This document shows, piece after piece, positions 34,737-47,000 of a stretch of 64,000 nucleotides of DNA. The notes under the pieces were generated by a model, which was not told the DNA's origin, made no database searches, and saw nothing but the letters and a program-made list of their open reading frames with translations. Numbering within the stretch: position 1 is the stretch's first letter; the number at the start of each line of letters is the position of its first letter. The stretch comes from Tetracentron sinense (lineage: Eukaryota; Streptophyta; Magnoliopsida; Trochodendrales; Trochodendraceae): positions 44,768,875 to 44,832,874 of the forward strand of contig CM026561.1 in assembly GCA_015143295.1 (NCBI GenBank). Direction: 5' to 3'. A program made the translations under genes and the position numbers.

Positions 34737-35531
34737 TGTAATGGATAAAATTCGTAAATGAGCAAGTGTTGCAAAAGCGAGTAAAATCCTCGTCCCCGTA
34801 AAGGATGAATGAGGTTTTCATGCTCCATTTATGGTATGAGCTCGTGCTCCTCATAACGATTTCAGATATTATCGTTTTCAGGACGATTTCAGATATCGTC
34901 GTCATCAGGACGATTTCAGGTATCGTGCCCATGATAAGGACGAGCTTGTGCTCACATTGAGGACGAGACTGTCTTGTAGGACGAAATAATCAGGAGGTGA
35001 TCTATTTACTCAAAGGTTAGGTGAAAAGCACTATCTTAGCATTTAATGCTGGTCATCTTAGCCTGCTTTCGGCCCAAGAATGACCTTAGGAATAGTAGGC
35101 TCCCACGTGGGACACGTACGTATGAAGATTTTTCTGATATATTTGGTAATGATCATAAAGCAAGTTGCATGACCATTCATGGGCATTGATAGGCATGAAG
35201 AGGCATCCAAACTTGAGTCTACAAATACCCGAGACCCCCATGAAGAAAGACTACTGAATCTCGACTATTCAACCCTCCATTACGTAGAAACTCATTGAGA
35301 AAACCACACTTGAAAAGCTCAAAGACCCTAACTCATATTCTCTCTCTCTCAAAGTTTGTTATCTGCACTTCATTTTCTATAGATACTGACTTGATCATCG
35401 GAGGATTTTGACAGGAGGAATCCCCACCCGCATCAACAAAGGCGAGTTGTGATCCTACCTTCACCCTTCTACTAGTCAACCTGAATACAAAAAGCAAGTG
35501 ACATGTGGAGCTTCCAAGAAAATCCCTCACA
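34737..35531 (+). repeat. 3' LTR of the Tat-type element
   Basis: 795 bp, preceded by a purine-rich GGAAATGGGCAG and followed by the target copy AATGC. It has extra units of the GATTTCAGATATCGTC motif (about 34858-34923) relative to the 5' LTR. Confidence 0.88.
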
Positions 35532-36099
35532 AATGCTATGGATGTCCTATAATAGGGCACCAAAGGAAAAATAAAATAAAAGACAGCAACAATGTGTTTG
35601 CCTGCATATATGCTATCCTTCGCTGCCATACGTGGAAAAGGCATTACCAAGTTGTTTTGCCAAACACCTCTTAAACTAGTTATGGAAAATGCAAGTAGGT
35701 CTGCGACTACATTTATTTATTTATTTCAAAGTTTTTTTTTTGTTTGTAAAACCCCCCTATATTTTCAGCTATTTGTAAATACTCCCTTCCCTTTTATGAT
35801 TTTGCATTCTACCCCACAAATTTTTAAATAGTTTACAAATCCATCATTCCATTCATAATTTAGTTAACGCGTGTAAATTTTCTAAGAAATGAAATTTTTA
35901 ACATTTTTTGAATGCATTTTCATTATTTCCCACACACATTTTGCCGGACGGAACACTAAATGGGACTAGGCCTGTCAAAACAGCTCGCTTCAATGGGTAC
36001 CCGGCCCGCCCAAACTTGCCCAAGCCCTGCCCTTCCCTTGCCATTGGGTTGGGCAGGGCCCAAAATAGCCAGCACGTCTAGATGGGACACACACCTCTA

Positions 36100-36530
36100 C
36101 AAGCCACCATGTGTCCTATTTATCACCCTTCAATGGTGTTTAAGCTTAATCAACCTAAGGTTAGTATTTAAAAAAAAAAATAATCTAAAAACAAAGGTTA
36201 GATGGATGAACCCTAGGGGTAAGTGATTCTTAATCATAGTTAGTGGTGTTAAAAGGGACACATGGTGGCTTGTAGAGTCCTCTTTAACCATGGTTAAGCA
36301 TAGTCAACCTACTACAAACCAAGGTCAAATGGATGAACCCTAGGGGTGAGTGAATCTTAACCACAGTTTGTGGGTGTTAAAAGGGGCACGTGGTGGCTAG
36401 TGGAGTCCCCTTTAATTGTGGTTAAGCATAATCAACCTAAGTTTAATATTTTTTTTCTTCTAAAAACCAAGGTTAGATGGATGAATCTTAAGGGTAAGTA
36501 ATTTTGAACCGCATTTAGTGGGTTCCAAGC
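36100..36530. repeat. Array of about three MITE-like units, 128-bp period in the right part
   Basis: GGTGGCT-GT-GAGTCC recurs at 36263 and 36391, and TTAAGC-TA-TCAACCTA three times (about 36139, 36293, 36419). Each unit has AACCCTAGGGGTGAGTGA or a variant. Confidence 0.65.
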
Positions 36531-36834
36531 ACTTTGTCTCTTGTGAAAAGTTTTACAAATCTCATTAAATCAAAAAATGTTAAATGATCATTTCTTAGAA
36601 AATTTAACTTATGTTAACTAAATTATGGATGAAAGGGTGGATTTACAAAAGAAATAAAAGTGGGTGAGGTAGAATGCAAAATCACAAAAATCAAGGGGTA
36701 TTTACAAATAGTTGAGAAGACAAAAAAAAAACCCTTTAGACAATTGCGTGTATTTGGAGTAAGTGCATTCTTGGAAGAGAAGGTTTGCATTCACATTCTA
36801 TAACTATTCTAGAACAATGTTATCCTCGTGTTTT

Positions 36835-37800
36835 CGAGCCGAGCTGAGTAATGGGATGCTCAAACTTGTTTATTATGTAAATGAGCTCGAAAATCAAGCT
36901 TGAGCTTGACTTGTTTATTAAATAAACGAGCTCGAGCTTTAACACACAAATTCGATCCAAGCTCGAGTAGTTCACGAGCATCTTAATTCATTAGATATAA
37001 CTATTTATTAGGTTTAAATTTACTTTATTATCCTTGTATAGGTAAAAATAATTACAATGTTCCGTAAAATTTTAAGATAAATTCATAATTGTAAAAAAGA
37101 TATTGTTATTATGTAAAACTAGTGGGCAGCATGTGCGGTGCACGTGAGATAGAGGGGAATGAGAGAGAGATTTTATTTTAAAATTTTTACTTAAAAAAAT
37201 GGAGTTGTGAGTTGAAACTACCTCATAACACATGTCCCTATTTTTTATCTTGAAAAATAGTTACAACGTAGAGAGGGTGTGCCTCTTTATTGAGAGACCA
37301 ATGAGGGAGCATGAAAGAAGATTATGATAAGGATTTGAGAGAATCATGAAGATTATGATAAGGATTTGAGGGAATCATGAAGATATTGAAGGATTATTGT
37401 TAGTTGTAGTTGATATTACTTCAATACCTCTACTAACTTTTCTCATGTAAATTAAGATAACATAATATCTTAATTTTTTTTTAATGCAGTGATAGGCCAA
37501 TTATAAAAAATTCATCTTTATACAATAAAATTTAGACTCATTAAGAATATTAGAATAAAATCAACCAATTTTTTAACCCCTTCATTATAATAGTACAGAA
37601 GAGAAGAGATACATTATATATTATTAATCTTTACTAATATATAATAAGTATACTTAATTTTAGAATTTAAATAAAATATATTTAAATATTTTAGTAGGGT
37701 ATATATTTGAATTGAGCATTTAACGGAGTAAAGGTGTGGGTGTGTTCAAGTTTGAGCTTGACTTTATTTACTAAATAAACCAATAAGCTGACCCTAAGTT
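36835..37800. repeat. GAGCTCGAGC-rich repeat carrying Helitron copy 2
   Basis: GAGCTTGACTTGTTTATTAA near 36902 and GAGCTTGACTTTATTTACTA near 37754 flank Helitron copy 2. The composition is related to 15232-15660. Confidence 0.45.
37119..37609 (-). mobile_element. Non-autonomous Helitron (491 bp), copy 2
   Basis: On the minus strand it starts A|TCTCTTCTCTTCTGTACTAT and ends GTGCACCGCACATGCTGCCC then ACTAG|T. The GTGCACCGCAC hairpin precedes the CTAG end by about 11 nt, as in plant Helitrons. It lies within a GAGCTCGAG-rich repeat. Confidence 0.75.
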
Positions 37801-37946
37801 GTTTGCGAGTACTTTGTTTGATAACCAACCTGACGAACCACTGCTTGATCGGACTAATTCAGCCCTTATCGTTTTGTGGGTGGGCCATGTTGTAAGTAAA
37901 ATAAGTGGGATCCATCATTTAAAGCACGTGCATAAATGGTTGTTTG

Positions 37947-38079
37947 AATACCAACCTTGTCCTCTTCCATTAAATACCAACCTTGTCCTCTTTTCCTGCT
38001 CTCTCTTTTCATCGTTGGGTTTATAGAGGTTTTTCTCTTCGAATTCTGTAGAGGAGAGAGAGAGAGAGAGAGAGAGGGG
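37947..38079 (+). promoter_or_regulatory. Upstream/leader region of the membrane protein gene: 26-bp tandem duplication and GA tract
   Basis: The unit AATACCAACCTTGTCCTCTT plus ATTA-like sequence occurs twice in tandem at about 37947-38000. A (GA)n tract at 38052-38077 ends 2 nt before the start codon, so it lies in the leader. No clear TATA box was seen. Confidence 0.4.
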
Positions 38080-41000
38080 ATGGGGGATTCAAACCCTGGA
38101 GCTTGTTTGAGATGTTCTCACTGTGCAGGCCCTCTTTCAAAGGAGATGGTAATCAACAACCTTCTTCTTCTCTTCTTCTTTTCTCAATATTGTAACTGTT
38201 GAAGGGTTTTTCACTTTGAACTTTGAAGTTTCTGCAACAACTTCACAATTCATTTCAATTTAGTATTCCTCTAATACCCTTTTCGACGGATCTCAGGAAA
38301 CTAGTAATTGGACTGCTCCACCGCTTATCAGGGACAGCTTTTCTATGGTAACTACCTTCTACCCTTTTGCTTTCCCCCCCCTTTTTTTTTTTGGGTGGAT
38401 TGTGTTTTTCTTTCGTTCCCCTATCAAATTCTTCAATTTTTTTGACATTTTTTGGGGGTCTTTGTGGTCAATTTTTAAGGGTGGCTCTAGGGGCATCCCA
38501 ACATTTGATGACTACTCTGATAGTTTAAAACTTCAAAGCTTGCACACGATGACTACAATCAATTCGGCTAAGAAGCACGACAAGCTCTTAGTTGGTGTCT
38601 CTTTTTTGTGGAAGGGAATTTGGCAACTCTATCCTCGGGATTCAACCTAAAGCGCCAATGTGCCAAGCCCATGCCCTTTGCACGTGCGCGTGCCACACTC
38701 AGTGCAATGCATCTCGCTATAGCACATACACTAGGGTGAATATGCTCACATGAGAACAAACTCTAATGGAAAGAAATGCTTTATTAGTTGGCTTCAAGTC
38801 TAATAAATTTTTGATGTGGGACTATTGAATGAAAGGAGAGTTCTCTTTTAAACTCATGGGTTTCTCACCTAAAACACCCAAGATTTAAAACACACACTTG
38901 GTTTTATTTCAAATCATTAAAACCCAACTAAGATGTTATTTAATTTAATTAAAAATTCATTTTATAAACCATTAAAATCAACGTACACTTAAAAAGTTAT
39001 TGACGAAAATTCATTAAATTAATAAAATTTTACATGCACACCAAAACAAAAATAATTATCACTAGACATCAAACTTAATAACTAAAAATTGTAAATCATT
39101 GCTACTTAACTCTTCCTACATATCAATGTTCCAAGTGGTGTTCGGCATACCACATGTTTGATTCAATGGTTATGATCATTTCATATAATTATTTATGGGA
39201 TAGGTACTATTTTAGAGGTGGGCATTAGTGCAAGCCTAATGGGATGTTGTGCAATAATTCCAGACCATCAATCCCTCCTAATTCTATCAATTTCACAGAC
39301 TTAATGGAATGAAGAAAACCTTAAATAATACGAAATTGTCAAACAAAAATTGAATTCCCAACACCATTTGATCAAACAAAGAGAATCCAAAACATTTGAA
39401 AAATCTCAATCCTGAGCTTCTCTACTTCAAACTTGTCATCTCTTTCAAAAAGAAGAGAGGTGATGGCAAATGCCTATAATGTGAGAGAGGTGATGGCAAA
39501 TGCCTATTATTTGAGTGAGGTGATATTAAATGGAGGAGTGAGTTGGTGAATGGAGGAGAAGTTGGTAGAAGGAGGAGGTTAGGACTGGGTTGCTGCACAT
39601 ATAAGATGGGAAGTTTCAAATTATAATTATTTTTTAATGGGATGTTTTCATCAAATATTGGGTGCACTTAACATCACCCATTTTTAATATTATTTTTTTA
39701 ATGATTAGATTCTCCATTTTCTTGCTTGATTTCCATCCGTGTATCCCAGATTTCCCCCAAATAAATGTATATCTTACTTATTTTTCCTGATGGGTTGGTT
39801 GATTTCGCTTTTCTAGTACTCTTACTGTACTTCATTTGGTTATTTGTCTTTTCTGCCTGATTCTGAAGTTACTATTTTTCTTACGATTTAGATTGGTTCT
39901 GCTGTTGGTGGTACAGCGAGTGCTTTTTATGGATTTAACCATGGTATGCTAATTGATTTTTTATTATTTCCTTTCTTTTTTGACTTTTGTGTGTGTGTGT
40001 TTCTAAATTAATTATTTAGTCTGCTGAACTTGATATAATTCCTTAACATTGCTTGAAATTGATTGATTAATGATGATACGTTTTGGTGGAATTTCTACAT
40101 TTAATTATTTATCTTAAAGGATTTAGGTCTCTTTGATATACTCTTAACTTCATGGAATTATCCTGGCATCCTTATTTTACCACATTCATACCCACCCATG
40201 TCTGATTACCTGAATACGTTGCTACACATTCGATGTGCTAAAGTTACGCCAATTATATCATGAATTACAAATGAAAAATCTTTAGAAAAAAAATCATACT
40301 GTACTGTGGATGATGGTTTGTGCTTTCATTGTTCTTCTAGATTGCTTGGCACTAATAGCAACGTTTGATATTATTTGACTGTCATTGAGTGTTTAACTGA
40401 GGTGATATGATTATTCTAAATGAAAGGAAGATGGTTAGAACTTAAAACTGAGCATAGAATAAGATTTTTCAAGTATAAACTACTGGGAGGTATCTATACG
40501 GTGCTATTATCTATGTTATGCATGGAAAATGTGTATGGTATCAGACATAGATATGAAGGACACATGCCAACACTCTTACAATAATTTGTCAATGCCCTAG
40601 TATACGCCTATCATTTATCACAGTGTAGTCAAGGCATCGCCTAGGCGTTTTTGGGCCTGAACCGCCTAGGTACCCCTCTAGGCAGGTGAAATTCACTGTT
40701 TGTCGCCTAGGCGGTCCATACAAATTTTTTTCTAAAAACCTATTTTAAACCCCTCTTTTCAACCCTTCTTTAAAATTCTATTTTAAAAATTCATGTAAAA
40801 ACCTCTTTTAAACTATTTTTTAAATAGGGTAGTGATTAGCCCACCACGCATTTGACTATGTAGTTAAATGTTGTGTCTACGTGTCTCTTTTAATACCCCT
40901 TTAACTATGGTTAAACTTAAGAAAATTAAGGTTAATATATTTTGTTTTCAAAAACTAAGGTTAGATTGCTTAACCCTAGGGGTGAATGAATCTTAACCGT

Positions 41001-44000
41001 AACTGATGGGTGTTAAAAAGAGGGATATGGACCAATGAGGACCACACATTCCTCTACAGTGGAATGCGGCGGCGTTAAGTTAAACATTTGCCATTTTAAA
41101 CCATATTTTAAAACCATCATTTAAACTCTTAAACCCTATTTTAAAATCCTCTTTTAAAATTTAAAAACACTATCTTAGATATAGGTGATGCATTTAAATT
41201 TTAAAAGCAACATCCAAAGTCAACACTCAAAATCACCTTAAAAGTTAGAAAACTTCAAACTAATTATGTATCTATTATTTATATAATGTGTATATATTAA
41301 TATTACATATAAATATATTTAATATATATAAATATAATTTAATTATTTTTATCGCCTGGGCAACGCCTTGCCTAGCCAGGCCTAATCGGCTAGGCATCGC
41401 CTAGACGCCTTGACTACACTGATTTATCATACTTATATAATGTTTGTACTTACCAACTTATGTGGATATGTTGTTTTTATATTGAACACTTATACGAACC
41501 AAATTCTCTCTCTCTCTAAATATATATATATATATATCTTAATTTATCAAACCCAGTCTGTTGATTGTCAATTCCCCCTTCCTCTTTCCTTTCTTTTGAA
41601 TATAATCTCTTCTTTATTTATCAAAGGGGAAACACAGCTGTGTTGACCTGTCAGCCTTTTGGATTTGTTGCTATAAACATTTTTAATCCGTCAAGCTGTT
41701 TTTGACTCTTAGATTTGCTGACATTTCTTGGTAAAAGAAGGAAAGGAAAGTAAATAAAAAAAGTAGTCCTATAATTAGTAAAGTAAAAAATGTAATAGCA
41801 CTGGTAATAAGTTTATATGGTGCAACACAATGAAAGCTATGTGATTAGGGAATAATAACATTATAGAAGGCATGCAACATCTTTAATCCTATTGCTGGAA
41901 TTCAGATGGTATGATATTAACTTACTGTCTGGGCAATGACATGACGTTTGATCGTAAATATGAATATAATTGGGGATAAATATAAAATAGTCTAAGATAC
42001 AGATCCAAAACTGTAATCTTCATCAACCATATGATACATAAACTTTCTCCTGGATAATATTCTTGCTGATATGCGCATTATTGTTCAAAATATAGCTCCT
42101 TGTTCTAAATTTTTATTGGTGGCGTGTGTGTTGAGTTTTTACTACCCTTAACTTCTAATAGTTATATCTATTTGATTTTAAGTATGCTTATTGTTGTACA
42201 TACTATTTATTTACTGTTTATAAGAATAGCTTTCTTGAACACGAATATGCAAATTTTTTCCCGTATGATTCTAGAGACTTATTAGAGTACAAAGAGTTGA
42301 TTCAATCTTTTCCTTGTGTGTATGTTTTACTTTGCAGCAATGCCAATTGTTCGAAGGTGGATAAGAGGGCCCATGTGGTTACATTTCTTCATCGGTGTAA
42401 GTGTTTTAATAAACTCCATTCTTTTTGAATTTCCAATATGCTTGAAATACATTATTGTTTCATGTTTTTGGAGTTCTCTAGACAATTTAAAAGTTCTTCC
42501 TAATCCCTTAAGCGAAATTTCAATTATACTAATTAAAAGGGAAAAAAATTATGGTCCCCGCCTCAAGCTATACCTGCTAAAGGATTTGCCACGATTTTAT
42601 TCACGCAGTCTTCTTACGGGTGAAGACCAAACCTTTTACAACTTTCTTCCGGACAAAAGTCAAGTCTAACCAATCTTTTTACGGACGAAGATCAAGCCTA
42701 AATAGCGCAAGAGAACAATCCTTTATTCGCTTTACAAAGCTCCCCGCTTCAAGGACAAGAATCCACTGATTCTTGATTTCAATACACTTGACATGGAAGT
42801 GTGGATGCAATCCGAATTTGCTCCTTAGATGTGCTGATAAAAGAGTTGAACACTCACTAAAAGTTCTCCCTAAAATTGGAGTTGAAACCTCTTTAAAACT
42901 GATTTGGGGATTCTAAGCTATAATTCAATAGATTTGGAAATCTAAGCTTAGGAGTGAATGATTGGAGTTTTAAATCATCTCATTTTAGTTCATAAAACAT
43001 TCAATTTTATAGCATTTTCAAAGATATAGCCGTTGGAGATGCATTGGAAAAGATATGACCGTTGAAAACTTGCTGTTACAGGCTTTTTCTAAGTTCCGCA
43101 TGATTTCGTCAACGAGATTGGGTATGCTCTAAGAATTCGTCGACGAGATGGAGACAAAATTAAAAATAGTAGCTCTGCGGTTGATTTCATCGACGAGATC
43201 TGTAGACCTCCACAATTTCGTCGACGAGATTTCTGTTTTCTTCTAGAAATCTTATCTTAAATAGACCTAAATGATGAGAATGAATTCATTGATCTTTTGA
43301 CTCATATTTTTCATGATTTTGGTCATTCCAAATGATGTCATAGGGCATTAGAATGTTATTCAATTTTGGTCTTAAGCTCTTAAGGTCAATCTAGGCTTTG
43401 AGCTTTTCAATCAACCATACTTTGAGAACTTTTTACATAAGTCCTAAAACACTCTCTCACTAAAACATAAAACAATTAAACCTTCTAAGAGAGTCTTCAT
43501 CTTCAACTTGATCTTGGGTCTTGATTTCATCTTTAAGCTTCTTTGACCAAGATGACTTCTTCATGACTTGGATTGATCTTCTTGCCTTCTTGTCTTTATG
43601 TTGAGTAGACTTCAACATTGGCTTTGATGACTTGATGGAGGACTCCTCTTTAAGTTTGGTGCCATTTCCATGCTTTTGCTAATGCTCTTATATACTCAAT
43701 TTCACATAAAACTCATGGAGACATTAGTAATACAAATATTATTACATTATTGTGTTATCATCAAAATCAATGATGTTACCTTAAGTTGAAAACCTAAAGG
43801 CTACCAGTTGATTGAGCGAAAATTAAAATTTCAAATTTCTACTGTGAAGCAGAAACATTCTGTTCTTGGGCTGCACTGCTGTATTCTTGCAGGAATTAAT
43901 ATGACAGTGACATTCTTAGGCAACAGTGTCACATAGTTAATTTTTAGTTTTTCTGATAGAGTTAAGAAGTGAAATTATTTTGTAAAGTTTGAATATCAAA

Positions 44001-47000
44001 GTATTTCTATCCATTAGTAGGAAAAATTACCTAAGCAACTTGACATTTAGCACTTTCAAGCAAATTTATGGATATGAGAACGAAAAAATAACAAAAATTA
44101 TAATGAGTTTCCATATGGTGTTGAAGCCTGGAGATACTGTCTCACTTTGTTATAAATTGGGTATATATATGTTATATTGATACTATTAGTATTCATGAGG
44201 CTGATCCAGAATACTCACTAATAAAAAGAATTGTTGAAGTGGGTAATCTAGAAGTCCGAGTTATTGATTTGAGGAAAATGCTTTTCAATTAGTATTCCAT
44301 TTAAATGTAAATTGTATATTTTCTTAAAGACATTTGATGTACTTATAACTAGGTTTCTTGATCCTTGAAAGAATACCTCAAGGTAGGTATGCTATGGAAA
44401 GAGGTGTTAAGGCCTAAGGGTATGGTATTCTTGAGATAGGCTTAGCCATAACAATTTTTTTTTGTTATTATAACACACAAAACCATTTTATAAAATTAAT
44501 GAATTTATAAAAAAGAACTTATACTAGACTCGTTCCGTATCCTGATATATGGAGTTCAAGCAAGTCCAGCACCTGGATCTGTACCCATTCTCTACTATAG
44601 TCCGACTCAGGTGAAAGAGATCGATATTACGATAAAAGAGAGTACACTAGGGTTTAATATTTTAAACCTATACACATTATTCAAAATATACCTTCACAGT
44701 CACCACTAAAAAATAAATAAATTACAGTCAGTTAATAAATTTATTGTTTTATTTTCATTGTAGTTACTGCGTGTATATATATATATATATATATATCATA
44801 TTTTCTAAAATTACCCCGTAACCTTATTAACGGATTTAATCATTTTTGTAGACTGCTAATTTGCAGCCTTATTCTGTGCCATTTGTTTCCCAAATACATA
44901 TCTTACAAACCATTTTCACCCCTTTAATGCCTCTCATCTCTTTAATATACATCTCGAATGCCTGCCTATAAAATGTATGAAAGGAATAGATGCACACTTA
45001 CTTGAATTTTTTGCCTTTGATAATCTTTTTTGATCATCCATAATTTTTTTTGGAGATGTCGTAACTCACTCTATTGTTCATATAACCTTTAAGTAGAAAG
45101 TGGGTGTACTTGTGTGGATGCCGGCTCCCCCTCTACTATAAAAATAATCTATTTCAGTTGTGTTTTTTTCATTCTTTCTTCATCAGGCTCCACCTGTGAT
45201 AGTCTTCTCTTCAGCTTGCGCAGGATTGGCAGGTAAGAGGTTTTCTCGATGCATCATTTATATTGGTTTTATTCTTTGAGCAATGCTAGATCCACTTTCC
45301 GGCCATCCACTCTCCGGTAGTTTTTACTATTTCTATACAAGAAAATTATTTTGTCTTCTTGTATAAAAATAGGGGAGAGTAGACGACCGGAAAGTGAACC
45401 TAGCATTGCTCTTAATCTTTATGCACATTATTTACCCTGGAGTTTATAAATCACAAGTTATTTTTTTATGGTAAAAATTTTTAGTTAAAAAAAAACCTAT
45501 TTGGAAGAGCATTCCCAAATCCCACGTACAGATTTCACAAAAGCCCCATCAGATCTTTAGCAAGAGAGTCTGCCATGTCAATAGTGCTCCCAAGGATATA
45601 GGAAGATATTGAGATTATGTAAGATGTCCTAAATGTGGCTAACAAACTAGCACGCCAGCGCGCCTGAAGAATCTCCTTTATGACAAGCAGCCTCCTAAAA
45701 TTCTCTTGGAAAATCATTAAGCCCAGGAGTTGAGTGAGAGCCTCTGCTTCATTGAAATTCTTGATGCCAACTGGATAGCAAAAAATTATTCATGTTAAAT
45801 CCTGTATTGTGCCTAAAAATGCCTTGTATACCTGCCCTCGTTTCTGAATAGTACAATTTAATTCTTCCCGGAACCTTCCACTTTAAAAATGAGACCCTTT
45901 CCCCTAGTGCCACTCACAAGGGCCTCTTGCTATTGATGGGGACTTTGACAATAAGTTACATTGTACAACAGAATGTGATTTTCTGTTTAGTTCTATACAT
46001 TACTTGTATTTGTTTGTACATTTCGCCTATGTTATAAAATTCTTACAATTTATAATATTGTTCTAGAATCGGGTTGATTACCCTTTGTACAATTCTATCA
46101 TCAAATCCAATTTTGAGTTCAGTGTTCCAATAACTTGAATGCTCTGTCGTCTTGTCACTAGATTCAAGTTGTTTCTAGCCAAATAATATCTTAGTTGCCA
46201 AGTTTGCTATCAGCTTACTAAATCAACTGGCCATTCACGCTGTTCTTTCTTATTCTATAAAATAAACTCTGAACCAACTGGAAATGTCATCTATACATGA
46301 TACTTTCTTCCCCATCTCATCAAATATGGTGGAAGGATCTATTTATTTTATAGATGGCCAAGATGCACTCTATATTTGCAAAAACTCTGCCTTCCAATTG
46401 AAATCTGGAAAATATCAGCACTCAAGGAAATATTTTGTAAGGGCATTCCACTTTTTGAGAATTTTTCGCATTGAGAGAGTTGAGACATTAATATTGAGGT
46501 TATCCTCATTCATACTTTTTTCTCTGTTTTTTTCCCTTCTCATTGTCTGCTCTTTATATAATTTTATTGCAGGTTCTATTCATATTTACACTGTTTTTCC
46601 CAATTAGCCTATTGCTTTTGTATAGTTATAATGCATTTTGTATTCATATTGACCACATATTAGATAATTGGATGAATTTATCCATCTGAAAGGGAGATTG
46701 GGATGCTATCTATTATTGTAATCATGAAACTCGGGGTCTACCTAGGAATGTAGCCCAGAATCTTGTGCGACTTGATGATAATTAATTACTTGAATTAGTT
46801 TTGAGTTTTGACAGTCAAGAAAATGTATGAAATGGTCCAGACTTTCGCGTGTTAGATGGTTAGGGTAATTGCACTGTTCTGATTATTCGGTATATCCCCC
46901 AGGTGGCATCCATTGATTGGAAAGTCCGAATAGAAAAGCATCTGCATGATGTATCTGACGGACACCCTGAAGTATTGCAAATATAATACTTGGGTAGAAT

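Larger units (their letters stand above)
30041..35531 (+). mobile_element. Tat-type Ty3/gypsy LTR retrotransposon lacking pol, with an antisense extra ORF
   Basis: LTRs 30041-30812 (772 bp) and 34737-35531 (795 bp) are clearly homologous, start TGTAATGGATAAAATTC and end CACA. Flanks AATAC (30036-30040) and AATGC (35532-35536) form a near-perfect 5-bp TSD. A PBS-like TTGGCGCCGTCTGTGAG follows the 5' LTR; this PBS is typical of plant gypsy elements of the Tat group. A broken gag start follows (from 30877). There is no protease, RT, RNase H or integrase. An antisense ORF with similarity to the 'putative gypsy type transposon' domain (PF04195) occupies about 32866-34000. A second repeat seems to be inserted from 31358. 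Confidence 0.85.
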
